Positions 55,044 through 64,000 of a DNA stretch of 64,000 bases are shown here, in pieces. Under the pieces are notes generated by a model. The model was given only the letters and a program-made list of their open reading frames with translations, did not search any database and was not told where the DNA came from. The position numbers and the translations under genes are program-made. Within the stretch, counting starts at the first letter, position 1. The number at the start of each line of letters is the position of its first letter. The DNA lies in contig OZ244849.1 in assembly GCA_965220875.1 (NCBI GenBank), positions 558,001-622,000 of the forward strand, in the 5' to 3' direction. Source of the stretch: WTFY01 sp965220875 (GTDB lineage: Bacteria > Pseudomonadota > Gammaproteobacteria > UBA4575).

Positions 55044-56009
55044 TCAGAACTGGTACTTGAGGTTCATGCTGATGGCGAACATCTCGATGTCGTCGAGCTC
55101 GATGCGCCCGCCCACATGTTCCCGGTCACCCCCGGCGGCCTGCGCCGGGGTTCGAAGGTAGGGCGGATGCCCGCGCAGCGGGTTCCACTCCACTCCACCG
55201 TCCTTGAAGGAATCATAGTCGACCCAGCGACCCTTTACCCCCAGCATCAGCGAGTCGGTCAGTTCGTAATCCACCCCGAACAGCAACTGGTAGCCAAACA
55301 GCGTATCGTCCAGCTCCGTGTCGGCATGACTGGAGGTGCTGGCGAGGTTTTCCCTGATTTCCGTCGCGTTCGGCAGGCCTTCCCCGGTCGTGATCCTGGA
55401 GGCGTCGTCGTTTCTCGCCCACAGGCTGCCGTACTCCGCTTCGGTAAACCCGAAACCGACGCCCACGCCGATGTACGGGGTGAACTTGCCTTCGGTCTCG
55501 AAATCCATGTACACGTTCGCAAACAGGTTGTGCGAGGTGAGACTGCCGAGACGGTCAATCGTCCTCACAAGCTCCTGTTCGAGCTTGTCGCCGCTTTCCC
55601 CCGAGGCACTGTATACGTCCGCCGTGTCGTCGTACCCGGTGTCACGGTAGAAATACTCCAGCTCCAGGCGGAAGCGGGAGTCCCGCATGCGATAGCCGAT
55701 CGCCGTGCCGAACAGCACCCCCTCGTCGGAACTGAAGCTGTTGTGCCAGTCACCGGTGGCCCCGCGGTTCGGGCCCGTGCAGTTGTAGCTCTCGTACCCG
55801 GCCGTGCCCTCGACTTCGGCGTAGCGGGGATTGATATAGCCGTCACACACGCTGGCCCGGTCATTGCTCTTGCCGGTCATGTCCACTTTCTCACCGAAAT
55901 TCATGCCGAGCTCGCCGCTGACATAGAATCCTTCCGCCTGGACCGGCACCGCCATGCAGTACATGACCAAGACGGCCACCGCTGCGTAAACTGAAAAATA
56001 CCTGCTCAT
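55044..56009 (-). CDS. Outer-membrane beta-barrel protein, tandem copy 1
   Basis: 321 residues from MSRYFSVYAAVAVLVMYCMA; CAGGGGGGTGAA precedes the ATG. The signal peptide ends at VQAEGFYVSGELGMNFGE, and the barrel continues with 'NLFANVYMDFETEGKFTPYI', GVGVGFGFTEAEY, 'LFGYQLLFGVDYELTDSLML', and a terminal Phe (SMNLKYQF). This matches small Omp25/OmpW-like surface-antigen barrels. The loop segments hold conserved Cys ('SVCDGYINPRY', 'NCTGPNRG'). The function is unknown. A paralog precedes it. Confidence 0.8.
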   Translation of the reverse strand: MSRYFSVYAAVAVLVMYCMAVPVQAEGFYVSGELGMNFGEKVDMTGKSNDRASVCDGYINPRYAEVEGTAGYESYNCTGPNRGATGDWHNSFSSDEGVLFGTAIGYRMRDSRFRLELEYFYRDTGYDDTADVYSASGESGDKLEQELVRTIDRLGSLTSHNLFANVYMDFETEGKFTPYIGVGVGFGFTEAEYGSLWARNDDASRITTGEGLPNATEIRENLASTSSHADTELDDTLFGYQLLFGVDYELTDSLMLGVKGRWVDYDSFKDGGVEWNPLRGHPPYLRTPAQAAGGDREHVGGRIELDDIEMFAISMNLKYQF

Positions 56010-56198
56010 GATTTCACCCCCCTGACTTGTGGCTGCAGTACCCAGCGTTACAGCCCTGCTAGCCAGCTGCCGGACAGGCATGACGCATGCCCGGTGAGAG
56101 TCGCCCCGATACTGCATGAATTGCTATACGAGCCAGTATACCCCCGCCTGATGGCACTGTATACGCACCGCCATGCCGGGCCCACTACAGCCGGATGC

Positions 56199-57158
56199 CT
56201 AGAACCGGTACTTGAGGTTCAGGCTGATCCCGAACATCTCGATGTCATCCGTTTTGATGTCGTACACCACGGTCTCGCCGCCGTCCCCACGCAGGTTGGA
56301 CGGGTGGCTGCGCAGTTGGTCCCATTCATCCTTGTCCTTGAAGGAGTCGTAGCTGACCCAGCGGCCCTTCACCCCGAGCAGCAGCGAATCGGTCAGCGTG
56401 TAGTCCACGCCGAACAGCAGCTGGTAGCCGAATAGCGTGTCTTCGAGGTCCTCGCTTTCGGTGGTGGTCGTGCCGGCCAGGTTCTGCTGGATCTGGGCCG
56501 CGTTGGGCAGCGCCTGTCCGCCCGCCGGGGCATTGCCGGTGGTGATACGGGCCGGGTCCACGTCGCGTGCAAACACGCCGCTGTATTCCAGCTCGGTAAA
56601 GCCGAAACCGATGCCCACCCCGATGTACGGGGTGAACTTGCCGCCGGTCTCGAAATCCATGTACACGTTCGCGAACAGGTTGTGCGAGCTGACATCCCCG
56701 ATGCGCTCTTCGGCCCGCACGATTTCCTGCACCAACTTGCTGAGCACCTGCCCGCCGCCCACGATGGTTTCCGAGGCCTCGTCATGGCCGGTATCGCGGT
56801 AGAAGTATTCCAGTTCGACCCGGAAGCGGGAATCCGCGATGTGGTAGCCGAGGGCCGAGCCGAACAGGACCCCCTCGTCGGAGCCGAACCGGTTCTCCCA
56901 GACGCTGTCCGAACCCCGGTTCGGACCGGTACAGTTGGTGTTCTCCCAGCCTGGCGTGTCGTTGACCGTCATGAACCGGGGGTTGATGTACTCGTCACAG
57001 ACACTGGACCGGTCGGTGTCATGCCCGTCCGTCTTCAGGGCATCGGCGAAATTCATGCCGAGCTCGCCGCTGACATAGAATCCTTCCGCCTGGACCGGGC
57101 CGGCCGTCCAGGCGATCAGTGCGGCCGCGATCACGGCCATTGGAAAATATCTGCTCAT
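56199..57158 (-). CDS. Outer-membrane beta-barrel protein, tandem copy 2
   Basis: 319 residues, starting MSRYFPMAVIAAALIAWTAG. It aligns with the neighbour at 55044-56009 through the whole chain: EGFYVSGELGMNF, 'SVCDEYINPRF', NCTGPNRGS, 'HNLFANVYMDFETGGKFTPY', 'LFGYQLLFGVDYTLTDSLLL', ending LNLKYRF. Differences concentrate in predicted extracellular loops. Tandem duplication with loop divergence suggests selection on surface-exposed parts. Confidence 0.8.
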   Translation of the reverse strand: MSRYFPMAVIAAALIAWTAGPVQAEGFYVSGELGMNFADALKTDGHDTDRSSVCDEYINPRFMTVNDTPGWENTNCTGPNRGSDSVWENRFGSDEGVLFGSALGYHIADSRFRVELEYFYRDTGHDEASETIVGGGQVLSKLVQEIVRAEERIGDVSSHNLFANVYMDFETGGKFTPYIGVGIGFGFTELEYSGVFARDVDPARITTGNAPAGGQALPNAAQIQQNLAGTTTTESEDLEDTLFGYQLLFGVDYTLTDSLLLGVKGRWVSYDSFKDKDEWDQLRSHPSNLRGDGGETVVYDIKTDDIEMFGISLNLKYRF

Positions 57159-57453
57159 GCCTTCATACCTCCCTCGTGGTGGGCACCCTGGGGTGCGGGA
57201 TTGTCACGACAGCCTCGGGCATCCGGGAGGTGAATCCTGACACCATTCCCTGCAGCGCCCCCGAAAGGAACATACCGGGCCTCGCCTGGCGAAACCCCGA
57301 TACCCGTGTCCCTTGAAAACTGAACCACAGTCTGGCCAGTTCCGTGAAAATGCGTGGTTGTCCCCAGTATACTCGAGCGCCATCTACCCTGTCAGGCATG
57401 CGCAGGCGGTGCAGGCCCTGGCAGAACCGGCCACGATAAAGTTGCAAAAATTA

Positions 57454-57482
57454 TTTACAAAAGCATCATAACGGCGTATTAG
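57454..57482 (+). promoter_or_regulatory. Candidate sigma-70 promoter of topA
   Basis: TTTACA and TATTAG separated by 17 bp, about 90 bp before the topA start, in an AT-rich stretch inside an otherwise GC-rich intergenic region. Confidence 0.4.
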
Positions 57483-57570
57483 TTTGCCGCCTATATGCCT
57501 GTTCCGAACCGCCAGCAAGTGAAAACAACCCTGAACAAACGCTGCGAAGCGCATTGGCCCGGACTGTGAA

Positions 57571-59982
57571 ATGAGCAAGAACCTGGTCATCGTGGAATCC
57601 CCGGCCAAGGCCCGCACCCTGGAGAAATACCTGGGCCGCGAGTACGCCGTGCTTGCATCCTACGGGCATGTGCGGGACCTGGTGCCCAAGGACGGCGCGG
57701 TCGATCCGGACCAGGATTTCGCCATGCGTTACGAGGTCATCAAGAAGAACGGGAAGCATGTCACCGCCATCGCGCGTGCCCTCAAGACTTCCACCGCCCT
57801 GTACCTCGCCACGGACCCGGACCGGGAAGGCGAGGCCATCTCCTGGCACCTGTTCGAACTGCTGAAAGACCGGGGCGTGCTGGACGGGAAACCCGTGCAC
57901 CGGGTGGTGTTCCATGAAATCACCCGGCGGGCCGTGCAGGATGCGATCGAGCACCCGCGCAGCCTTTCCAATGCGCTGGTCAATGCCCAGCAGGCACGCC
58001 GGGCCATGGATTACCTGGTCGGCTTCAACCTCTCCCCGCTGCTGTGGAGAAAGATCAAGCCCGGCCTGTCGGCCGGGCGGGTGCAGAGCCCGGCCCTGCG
58101 GCTGATCTGCGAGCGCGAGGACGAGATCGAGAAATTCGTGGCACGCGAATACTGGACCCTCGAGGCGGACTGCGAGAAGGACAGCCAGGCCTTCACCGCG
58201 AAACTGGAACGCTACCGGGACCGCAAGCTCAAGCAGTTCGATCTCGACAACGAGCAGGATGCCACCGAGGCCCGGTCGGAACTCGAGCGGCTGGCCGGTG
58301 AACAACAGGATGCCAACAACGCCGGGGGAAATCTCGAACCGCCCGACGGTCGACAGCTGCTCGTCGCTTCGGTCGAGAAAAAGCAGCGCAACCGCAATCC
58401 CGCCCCGCCGTTCACCACCTCGACCCTGCAGCAGGAGGCCGTGCGCAAGCTCCGGTTCTCCGCCTCCAGGGCGATGCGGGTCGCACAGCAGCTGTACGAG
58501 GGCATCGACCTCGGGGAGGGGCCGGTCGGCCTGATCACCTACATGCGCACGGATTCCGTGGCCCTGGCGCGCGAAGCGGTCCAGGAGCTGCGCGAGTACA
58601 TCGCAGACCAGTACGGCCCCGGTGACCTGCCGGAGCGGCCGCGGGCCTACCGGACCCGGTCCAAGAACGCGCAGGAGGCGCACGAAGCGATCCGGCCCAC
58701 GTCCTGCCGGCGAACGCCCGAACAGGTGCGCAAGTTCCTGTCCGAGGACCAGTACCGGCTGTACAGCCTGATCTGGAAGCGGGCCGTGGCCTGCCAGATG
58801 ATCCATGCCACCCTGAGCCTCGTGGCCGCGGAACTGGCCTGCGGGGAAGGCAATGCCTTTCGCGCCACCGGGTCCTCCATCAAAAACCCCGGTTTCATCA
58901 AGGTCTACCAGGAGGGGCTCGACGACACCCGGCGCAGCACGGACGAGCGCATGCTGCCGCCACTGGAAAAGGGAGACTGGGTCCGGCTGCACGCCATCCG
59001 GGCCGAACAGCATTTCACCGAGCCGCCGCCCCGCTTCACGGAGGCGTCCCTGGTCAAGACCCTGGAGGAATTCGGGATCGGGCGGCCCTCGACCTACGCG
59101 AGCATCATCTCGACGCTGCAGAGCCGCGAGTACGCCGAGCTCGAGAGCCGGCGTTTCACGCCGACCGACATGGGCCGGCTGGTCAACGGGTTCCTGACCC
59201 AGCATTTCACGCAGTACGTCGACTACGACTTCACCGCACACCTGGAAGACGACCTGGACGAGATCGCCCGGGGCGAGAAGGAATGGGTGCCCGTGGTGCG
59301 CGCCTTCTGGGAGCCCTTCAGCACGCGCGTCAGCGAAAAGTCCGAGAGCGTGAGCCGGCAGGAGGCCGTGCAGGCGCGCGAACTCGGGACCGACCCCGCC
59401 TCAGGCAAGCCGGTCAGCGTGCGCATGGGCCGCTACGGCCCGTTCGTGCAGATCGGCACCCGGGACGATGACGAAAAACCCCGCTTCGCCGGCCTGCGTG
59501 ACGGGCAGAAGATGACCGGGATCACCCTCGAGGAGGCACTGGAACTGTTCCGGCTGCCGCGCGAACTCGGGGAGAACGCACAGGACGAACCGGTACAGGC
59601 CGGCACCGGCCGCTACGGCCCGTTCGTGAAGTGCGCGGGGAAGTACGTCTCCATCCCGGATGACGACCCGCACACCATCAGCCTGGAGCGCGCCCTCGAG
59701 GTCATCGCGGAACACCAGGCCAGGGAGGCCAACCGGGTCATCCAGGCATTCGAGAAGCAGGGAATCCAGGTCCTGAACGGCCGCTTCGGGCCCTACATCA
59801 CCAACGGCAAGAAGAACGCGAGGATCCCGAAAGACCGGGACCCCTCGACACTCACCCTGGAGGAGTGTGAAGCGCTGATCGCCGCCGCCCCGCAGAAAAG
59901 AAAGGCGGCCAGGAAAACCACCCGCAACAAGGCAGGCCGGCGCAAGACGGCCGGGAAACGGGCGAAGACCAGACCGTCCTGA
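57571..59982 (+). CDS. topA: DNA topoisomerase I
   Basis: 803 residues, type IA topoisomerase relaxing negative supercoils. The Toprim domain has 'LVIVESPAKARTLEKYLGRE' and 'LYLATDPDREGEAISWHL' (DxD). The catalytic Tyr is in 'GEGPVGLITYMRTDSVALA', and 'FTEASLVKTLEEFGIGRPST' marks the central domain. The C-terminus has three Toprim_C-type repeats (for example 'GRYGPFVKCAGKYVSI') and a basic tail, and no zinc-ribbon cysteines, unlike the E. coli enzyme. Confidence 0.96.
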   Translation: MSKNLVIVESPAKARTLEKYLGREYAVLASYGHVRDLVPKDGAVDPDQDFAMRYEVIKKNGKHVTAIARALKTSTALYLATDPDREGEAISWHLFELLKDRGVLDGKPVHRVVFHEITRRAVQDAIEHPRSLSNALVNAQQARRAMDYLVGFNLSPLLWRKIKPGLSAGRVQSPALRLICEREDEIEKFVAREYWTLEADCEKDSQAFTAKLERYRDRKLKQFDLDNEQDATEARSELERLAGEQQDANNAGGNLEPPDGRQLLVASVEKKQRNRNPAPPFTTSTLQQEAVRKLRFSASRAMRVAQQLYEGIDLGEGPVGLITYMRTDSVALAREAVQELREYIADQYGPGDLPERPRAYRTRSKNAQEAHEAIRPTSCRRTPEQVRKFLSEDQYRLYSLIWKRAVACQMIHATLSLVAAELACGEGNAFRATGSSIKNPGFIKVYQEGLDDTRRSTDERMLPPLEKGDWVRLHAIRAEQHFTEPPPRFTEASLVKTLEEFGIGRPSTYASIISTLQSREYAELESRRFTPTDMGRLVNGFLTQHFTQYVDYDFTAHLEDDLDEIARGEKEWVPVVRAFWEPFSTRVSEKSESVSRQEAVQARELGTDPASGKPVSVRMGRYGPFVQIGTRDDDEKPRFAGLRDGQKMTGITLEEALELFRLPRELGENAQDEPVQAGTGRYGPFVKCAGKYVSIPDDDPHTISLERALEVIAEHQAREANRVIQAFEKQGIQVLNGRFGPYITNGKKNARIPKDRDPSTLTLEECEALIAAAPQKRKAARKTTRNKAGRRKTAGKRAKTRPS

Positions 59983-59991
59983 CCACTCGCC

Positions 59992-60549
59992 GTGCTGACC
60001 CGCCGCATCCAGCAAGCCCGGACAGTGATTGAACAGGGCGGTGTCATTGCCTATTCTACGGATACCGTGCTGGGACTGGGCTGTGACCCGCACAACCGCA
60101 AGGCGGTTGAAAAAATCCTGTGGCTGAAATCCCGCGGCGCGGAAAAGGGGCTGATCCTGCTGACCGAAAACCTCGAGACCATGCAGCACTACACGCAACC
60201 GCTGACCGCCGGGCAAAGCGACCAGATCACTGCGGCCCTGAAGGGACCCCCCACGACCTGGGTACTGCCCGCCAGCGGGAACGTCCCGGCCTGGATCACG
60301 GGCCGTCATGAAGGCGTGGCCCTGCGCATCCCGCAGCATCCGCTTGCAAGTGCGCTGTGTGCGGCCGTGCAGACCCTCGTCTCCACCAGCGCAAACCTCT
60401 CCGGCTATCCCACGGCAACCGGCCCCGATCAGCTTCGTGACTGGTTCGGGCCGCACCTGGACTACGTGCTCCTGGGCCCGGAAGGAACCGGGGTGGCGAG
60501 CGAAGTGCGCGAACTGATGAGCACGAAGGTACACCGCAGGGGGGTTTAG
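59992..60549 (+). CDS. tsaC: L-threonylcarbamoyladenylate synthase (Sua5/YrdC family)
   Basis: 185 residues, single YrdC domain: 'GGVIAYSTDTVLGLGCDPHN', 'KILWLKSRGAEKGLILLTEN', 'PPTTWVLPAS', and 'LVSTSANLSGYPTATGPDQL'. It makes threonylcarbamoyl-AMP for the t6A modification of tRNAs that read ANN codons. GTG start, 9 bp after topA, so co-transcribed with topA and hemF. Confidence 0.92.
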   Translation: MLTRRIQQARTVIEQGGVIAYSTDTVLGLGCDPHNRKAVEKILWLKSRGAEKGLILLTENLETMQHYTQPLTAGQSDQITAALKGPPTTWVLPASGNVPAWITGRHEGVALRIPQHPLASALCAAVQTLVSTSANLSGYPTATGPDQLRDWFGPHLDYVLLGPEGTGVASEVRELMSTKVHRRGV

Positions 60550-60553
60550 TAAA

Positions 60554-61465
60554 ATGCCGCCGATCCTCAAAGACGTGCTGCAGTACCTGAAGGACCTGCA
60601 GGCAGAAATCTGCAGGCAGCTGGAAGAGGCGGACGGGAGTGCGGCATTCGCAGCAGACTCCTGGGTGCGCGACGGTGGCGGCGGCGGTCTCACGCAGATC
60701 CTGCGGGACGGGCAGGTGTTCGAGCAGGCGGGCGTCGGCTTCTCGCACGTGCACGGCGATCAGCTGCCTCCCTCGGCCAGCAGGCTGCGCCCCGAGCTGG
60801 CCGGTTGCAGCTTCCAGGCTACCGGGGTATCCACCGTGATACACCCGCTGAACCCGTACGTGCCCACGGCCCATTGCAACGTGCGCTTTTTCATTGCCGC
60901 AGGTCCGAACGGATTGCCCGTATGGTGGTTCGGCGGGGGCTTTGACCTGACCCCGTACTACGGGTTCAGGGAAGACGCCGTAGCGTGGCACCGCACGGCA
61001 AGGAAGGCCTGCGATGCCATCGGCAAGGACCTGTATCCGCAGTTCAAGAAAAACTGCGACAAGTATTTTTTCATCCGGCACCGCAACGAGGCCCGCGGCA
61101 TCGGGGGCCTGTTCTTCGACGACTACAACAGCGGTGACTACGAGCAGGACCTGCGGCTGCTGAAGAGCGTGGGGAATCACTTCATGCAGGCCTACCTGCC
61201 GATCGTCGAACGGCGCAAGCATCACGGCTTCGGCGAACGGGAGCGCAACTTCCAGCACTACCGGCGCGGCCGGTACGTCGAGTTCAACCTGGTGCACGAC
61301 CGCGGCACCCTGTTCGGCCTGCAGTCCGGCGGGCGCGCGGAGTCCATCCTGATGTCCCTGCCGCCACGGGTGCGCTGGGAATACGACTGGCAACCCGAGC
61401 CCGGCAGCGCCGAAGAGAAGCTGTACACGGAGTTCCTTCCGGCACGGGACTGGCTCGCATCTTGA
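60554..61465 (+). CDS. hemF: Coproporphyrinogen III oxidase, oxygen-dependent
   Basis: 303 residues. The signature 'VSTVIHPLNPYVPTAHCNVR' and 'WWFGGGFDLTPYYGFREDAV' then 'GIGGLFFDDYN' and 'YRRGRYVEFNLVHDRGTLFG' identify HemF. It converts coproporphyrinogen III to protoporphyrinogen IX with O2, implying aerobic haem synthesis. Begins 4 bp after tsaC. Confidence 0.97.
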   Translation: MPPILKDVLQYLKDLQAEICRQLEEADGSAAFAADSWVRDGGGGGLTQILRDGQVFEQAGVGFSHVHGDQLPPSASRLRPELAGCSFQATGVSTVIHPLNPYVPTAHCNVRFFIAAGPNGLPVWWFGGGFDLTPYYGFREDAVAWHRTARKACDAIGKDLYPQFKKNCDKYFFIRHRNEARGIGGLFFDDYNSGDYEQDLRLLKSVGNHFMQAYLPIVERRKHHGFGERERNFQHYRRGRYVEFNLVHDRGTLFGLQSGGRAESILMSLPPRVRWEYDWQPEPGSAEEKLYTEFLPARDWLAS

Positions 61466-61582
61466 CCTGTCCGACACGCTGCGGGGCAAGCACACTGTTT
61501 TTGACCCGGCATAAAGGATTCGGCCTTATCCGGCGGCCGGATTCACAGCAGGATTCGAACGGGCCGGCTGCCGTACCCTGAC

Positions 61583-62455
61583 CTAGGACTCGAGCAGTTG
61601 GCTCAGCGGTTGCTGCCTGACCTCCTCAGTGGGGCGCGACAGGAAAAATTCTGCCACGAGGTTCCCGTCCGCCTCCTGCCCTGAAGGATCGATGTTGCGA
61701 TCCCTGAGCTGCCTGATGACCTTTTCCTGTTCATCGGAGGAAGCCATCCTGCGCTGCAGGAAGGTTCTGTCCTCAAGCTTTTCCGTCTCGTATCCCCATG
61801 ATGCCAGGCAATCCTGGATCGGCTGGTAGGGAAATATGCGAAGCACGAAATTGGCGATCCATGCGGGCGGTTCCCGGGAGATCGCCGGCATCAGGCGGTC
61901 AAAGCTTTTCTCCGTCACGTACCCCACGCAACCGGTGGACATCAGCAGGTCGGTGGAAGCCAGGCCGTCCTCGACAGGCTCCGAGATGGGCTCTGATTCC
62001 AGGTCCACGGCAAGTCCCGTATCCACCAGCCCCGTTTCCTCGGCAAAGTTGACCGCATTCCTGGCCGGATCAATCCCGATGATCTCCAGCTTGCCGGCCT
62101 GATACAGGTTCTCGAAAAATTCCTGGTCCGAGTGGATGATCTCCCTGCACGAATCCTCTGCACGGTGATCCATGTCCCAGCGCGCATACAGGTCCTCCAT
62201 CGACAGGTCGTACCGCAGCAAGGCGGCATTGATCCCGTAGGAGCAACCCAGGTCGACGACGTGCACGGTGTCACGATTCCGGACCCCGCGCAGCTGTTCT
62301 ATCAGCGCCTGGCAGATCAGCTTGGCGCTGTCGGGGATGGAGTAGTTCAGATTTTCAAGCGTGGAGCAGTAAAGCCGCGGGTCACAGTGATCATAGATAT
62401 GATCCATCCTGTGCTTGGCCTCATTGATGCCCGAAAAGTCGGAGCCGCTTTGCAT
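61583..62455 (-). CDS. SAM-dependent methyltransferase-like protein
   Basis: 290 residues from MQSGSDFSGINEAKHRMDHI. Motif I is in 'VHVVDLGCSYGINAALLRYD', with a second acidic site in KLEIIGIDPARNAVNFA. The long insert 'DMDHRAEDSCREIIHSDQEF' and the C-terminal region are unlike UbiE-type enzymes. The protein belongs to a class I methyltransferase-like group of unknown substrate. It is convergent with hemF and divergent from the cupin gene. Confidence 0.65.
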   Translation of the reverse strand: MQSGSDFSGINEAKHRMDHIYDHCDPRLYCSTLENLNYSIPDSAKLICQALIEQLRGVRNRDTVHVVDLGCSYGINAALLRYDLSMEDLYARWDMDHRAEDSCREIIHSDQEFFENLYQAGKLEIIGIDPARNAVNFAEETGLVDTGLAVDLESEPISEPVEDGLASTDLLMSTGCVGYVTEKSFDRLMPAISREPPAWIANFVLRIFPYQPIQDCLASWGYETEKLEDRTFLQRRMASSDEQEKVIRQLRDRNIDPSGQEADGNLVAEFFLSRPTEEVRQQPLSQLLES

Positions 62456-62790
62456 CGGGGCCTCCCCTGATTCGAGGGCTGGTTCAGGTCCCTCGGTTAT
62501 GCTCAGTTTCCGTGCGCTGCCTGTGCCCGGTGACGCAGGACTTTCCGAGTGCGGCGCACGACAGCGGCAGACCCTAACATGCCAGCACAAGCGCTTCAAG
62601 TTCAGACCTGGGAGTAGACTGCCACCGGGTATCCCGATACAGCACAAGCAGCGGGGTAAAGTGCTACACTCGCACCCGGCGGATGGGAAGCGTCCGTCCT
62701 CCAGGCAATGGGCTCCTGCAGGCATTCAGCGGACCCTGCATCCTGGTACTCCCAACACCAGACTGACAACCGGAACCGACCGCAACGACA

Positions 62791-63114
62791 ATGGCTACCC
62801 GACATGCAGACCCCGGTGAGAGGGTGAATCTCGAGACCTGGGCCGATGACCTGCCTGAAGCCCGCACGAAGGTCATTGCAAAGACCGACCGGATGGAGCT
62901 GATCCGGCTGTTCCTGCCAGCCGGGAAGGAGCTTTCCAGCCACAAGGTCACCGGACCCCTGACCGTGCACTGCATCCGGGGCAAGGCCGAGTTCACGGCC
63001 ATGGGTGCTACACAGACTCTCGCATCCGGCCAGTTGCTGTACCTCATGCCACAAGAACTCCATGCAGTGAAAGCGCTAGAGGACACGGTCATCCTGCTCA
63101 CCCTGATTTTCTGA
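62791..63114 (+). CDS. Cupin-domain protein
   Basis: 107 residues forming a single small cupin barrel: 'LIRLFLPAGKELSSHKVTGP' and 'VHCIRGKAEFTAMGATQTLA' then 'GQLLYLMPQELHAVKALED'. His residues for a metal site are present (SSHKV, ELHAV). The function is unknown; such proteins often sense or bind small ligands. Followed 14 bp later by a globin gene, so the two form an operon. Confidence 0.75.
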   Translation: MATRHADPGERVNLETWADDLPEARTKVIAKTDRMELIRLFLPAGKELSSHKVTGPLTVHCIRGKAEFTAMGATQTLASGQLLYLMPQELHAVKALEDTVILLTLIF

Positions 63115-63128
63115 AAGAGGAGACGGAA

Positions 63129-63578
63129 ATGGAAAACGTAAGCGAAGAGACAAGAAAGATCCTGAGGGAAACCGAGCACGTGTTCTGGAGCCGGCAGTCG
63201 GAAGTCACCGGGCGCATGTACGAGATCCTGTTCGAGAAATACCCGCAAACCCGGGATCTGTTCGAGGATTTCAAGCCGCACCAGCCCAACGTGTTCGCCA
63301 CGGCCCTGATGGCGCACATGCTGAGCCTGGATGATCCCGACACGTTGCTGAGCTTCCGGGTAGGCATCGCACGCAAGCATGTCAGGGCGGGGGTCAGGGA
63401 AGAGCACTATCCCATGATGGCGGATGCCCTGATCACGGCCATGCGGGAAATGCTCGGCGAGCAGATGGACGAGAAAACGATTGCGGCATGGGAGGCATGG
63501 TATCAATTCCTGGCCGGCCTGCTGATCGAAAGGGAGCGTGACCACTACCAGGGCACAAGGCGGCTGTTTCCCGAATAG
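63129..63578 (+). CDS. Single-domain globin
   Basis: 149 residues, AAAGAGGAGACGGAA before the ATG. Globin landmarks: B10 Tyr in 'GRMYEILFEKYPQTRDLFED', E7 Gln in KPHQPNVFATAL, proximal F8 His in 'ARKHVRAGVREEHYPMMADA'. This residue set is like Vitreoscilla-type haemoglobins, which bind O2 or detoxify NO with a reductase partner. No reductase domain is fused. Coupled with the cupin gene. Confidence 0.85.
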   Translation: MENVSEETRKILRETEHVFWSRQSEVTGRMYEILFEKYPQTRDLFEDFKPHQPNVFATALMAHMLSLDDPDTLLSFRVGIARKHVRAGVREEHYPMMADALITAMREMLGEQMDEKTIAAWEAWYQFLAGLLIERERDHYQGTRRLFPE

Positions 63579-63629
63579 GGCTTTCTTGCTGCAGCCCCAG
63601 ACCGGCCTGTGGCCCGAGGCAGGCGAGGC

Positions 63630-64000
63630 TCAGCCTGCGGCCGGGGGTCCCTCTTTTTCGTGCAGGGCTCTCTCGATCTCTGAAATGACAGACCGCGCCA
63701 CGTCGTTAGGGCGAGCGGCACCGGTGACCGGACGGCCCACCACCAGGTAGTCGGCCCCGTAGCGGATCGCCTGGTACGGGCTCAGTGAACGTTTGTGGTC
63801 GTCGCGGGCGGCCGCCTCGGGGCGGATGCCCGGGGCCACGATCAGGAACTGCCGGTCCCTGAAATGTTCGCGCAGGTCCCGCACCGACTCACCGGAAGCG
63901 ATCAGCCCCTCGCAGCCCGCATCCAGCGCCATCCGTGCCCGAAGCCGGATCACGTCGGCCAGGGTGTTACCCTCGTGACCGCCGGGATACAGGTCCTCGA
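63630..64000 (-). CDS. pyrF: Orotidine 5'-phosphate decarboxylase, C-terminal part
   Basis: The reading frame enters from the right window edge, so the N-terminal catalytic Lys-Asp cluster is not seen. Visible C-terminal motifs: 'CEGLIASGESVRDLREHF', 'LIVAPGIRPEAAARDDHKRS', and 'GADYLVVGRPVTGAARPN' (phosphate loop). It makes UMP from OMP in pyrimidine synthesis. Convergent with the globin gene. Confidence 0.9.
   Translation of the reverse strand, partial: EDLYPGGHEGNTLADVIRLRARMALDAGCEGLIASGESVRDLREHFRDRQFLIVAPGIRPEAAARDDHKRSLSPYQAIRYGADYLVVGRPVTGAARPNDVARSVISEIERALHEKEGPPAAG

Noticed and set aside
57466..59241. A 591-codon open frame antisense to topA
   Set aside because: topA is unambiguous on the other strand and this frame shows no recognisable motif.
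61536..61580. Possible tRNA-like GATTCGAAC segment
   Set aside because: The surrounding bases do not form acceptor, D or anticodon stems.

Overview
This is a GC-rich chromosomal window from a gammaproteobacterium. The layouts hisB-hisH-hisA-hisF-hisE-tatA-tatB-tatC and def-fmt-DUF4390-ntrY-ntrX-trkA-trkH resemble those of the Chromatiales and related sulfur-oxidising lineages. That placement is an inference; no rRNA or tRNA gene was seen in the window to test it.

1-10 kb: part of a PFGI-1/SPI-7-type integrating conjugative element (ICE), read leftwards. In transcription order it runs ParB, DUF2857, the TIGR03761 protein, DUF3577 replication protein, RadC, DUF6573, an integrase-domain protein, PilL, a small exported protein, the TIGR03759 protein, the TIGR03765/PFL_4695 protein and the start of TraD. 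ParA, DnaB and topoisomerase III are not at their usual places, and a surface lipoprotein gene sits inside the element on the opposite strand, so it looks decayed or rearranged. An 87-nt sequence with three hairpins occurs twice as a leader on the ICE-coding strand. A cluster of ATGCAA/TTGCAT motifs, including two palindromes, lies upstream of parB.

10-22.5 kb: a patchwork accessory region. It has an intact porin and an inverted, 5'-truncated porin copy with the same terminator, a tyrosine integrase, two IS3 OrfA-like remnants, a glutamate dehydrogenase, a broken toxin-antitoxin pair, a TonB-dependent receptor and some lower-GC spacers.

22.5-32.4 kb: an ERG4/ERG24-like sterol reductase overlapping a short-chain dehydrogenase gene, a DNA photolyase, a lipoprotein subtilisin autotransporter (NalP-like), a methyltransferase, a second small TbpB-like lipoprotein and a gamma-glutamylcyclotransferase.

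32.4-40.3 kb: housekeeping genes on the minus strand: gpmI, the Tat translocase, histidine biosynthesis (hisI is missing from its usual place), dtd and pip.

41-45.6 kb: a large TbpB-like surface lipoprotein and a Slam (DUF560) outer-membrane translocator, separated by a broken transposase gene. Together with the two small lipoproteins and the subtilisin autotransporter, the window holds a plausible surface-lipoprotein export and shedding system.

45.7-57.2 kb: one long leftward cluster of def, fmt, DUF4390, ntrY, ntrX, trkA, trkH and a methyltransferase, preceded by two tandem outer-membrane barrel genes. NtrX keeps its receiver and DNA-binding domains, but its AAA+ domain has lost key residues.

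57.5-64 kb: topA, tsaC and hemF run rightwards, then a leftward methyltransferase, a rightward cupin and globin pair, and the 3' part of pyrF entering from the right edge.
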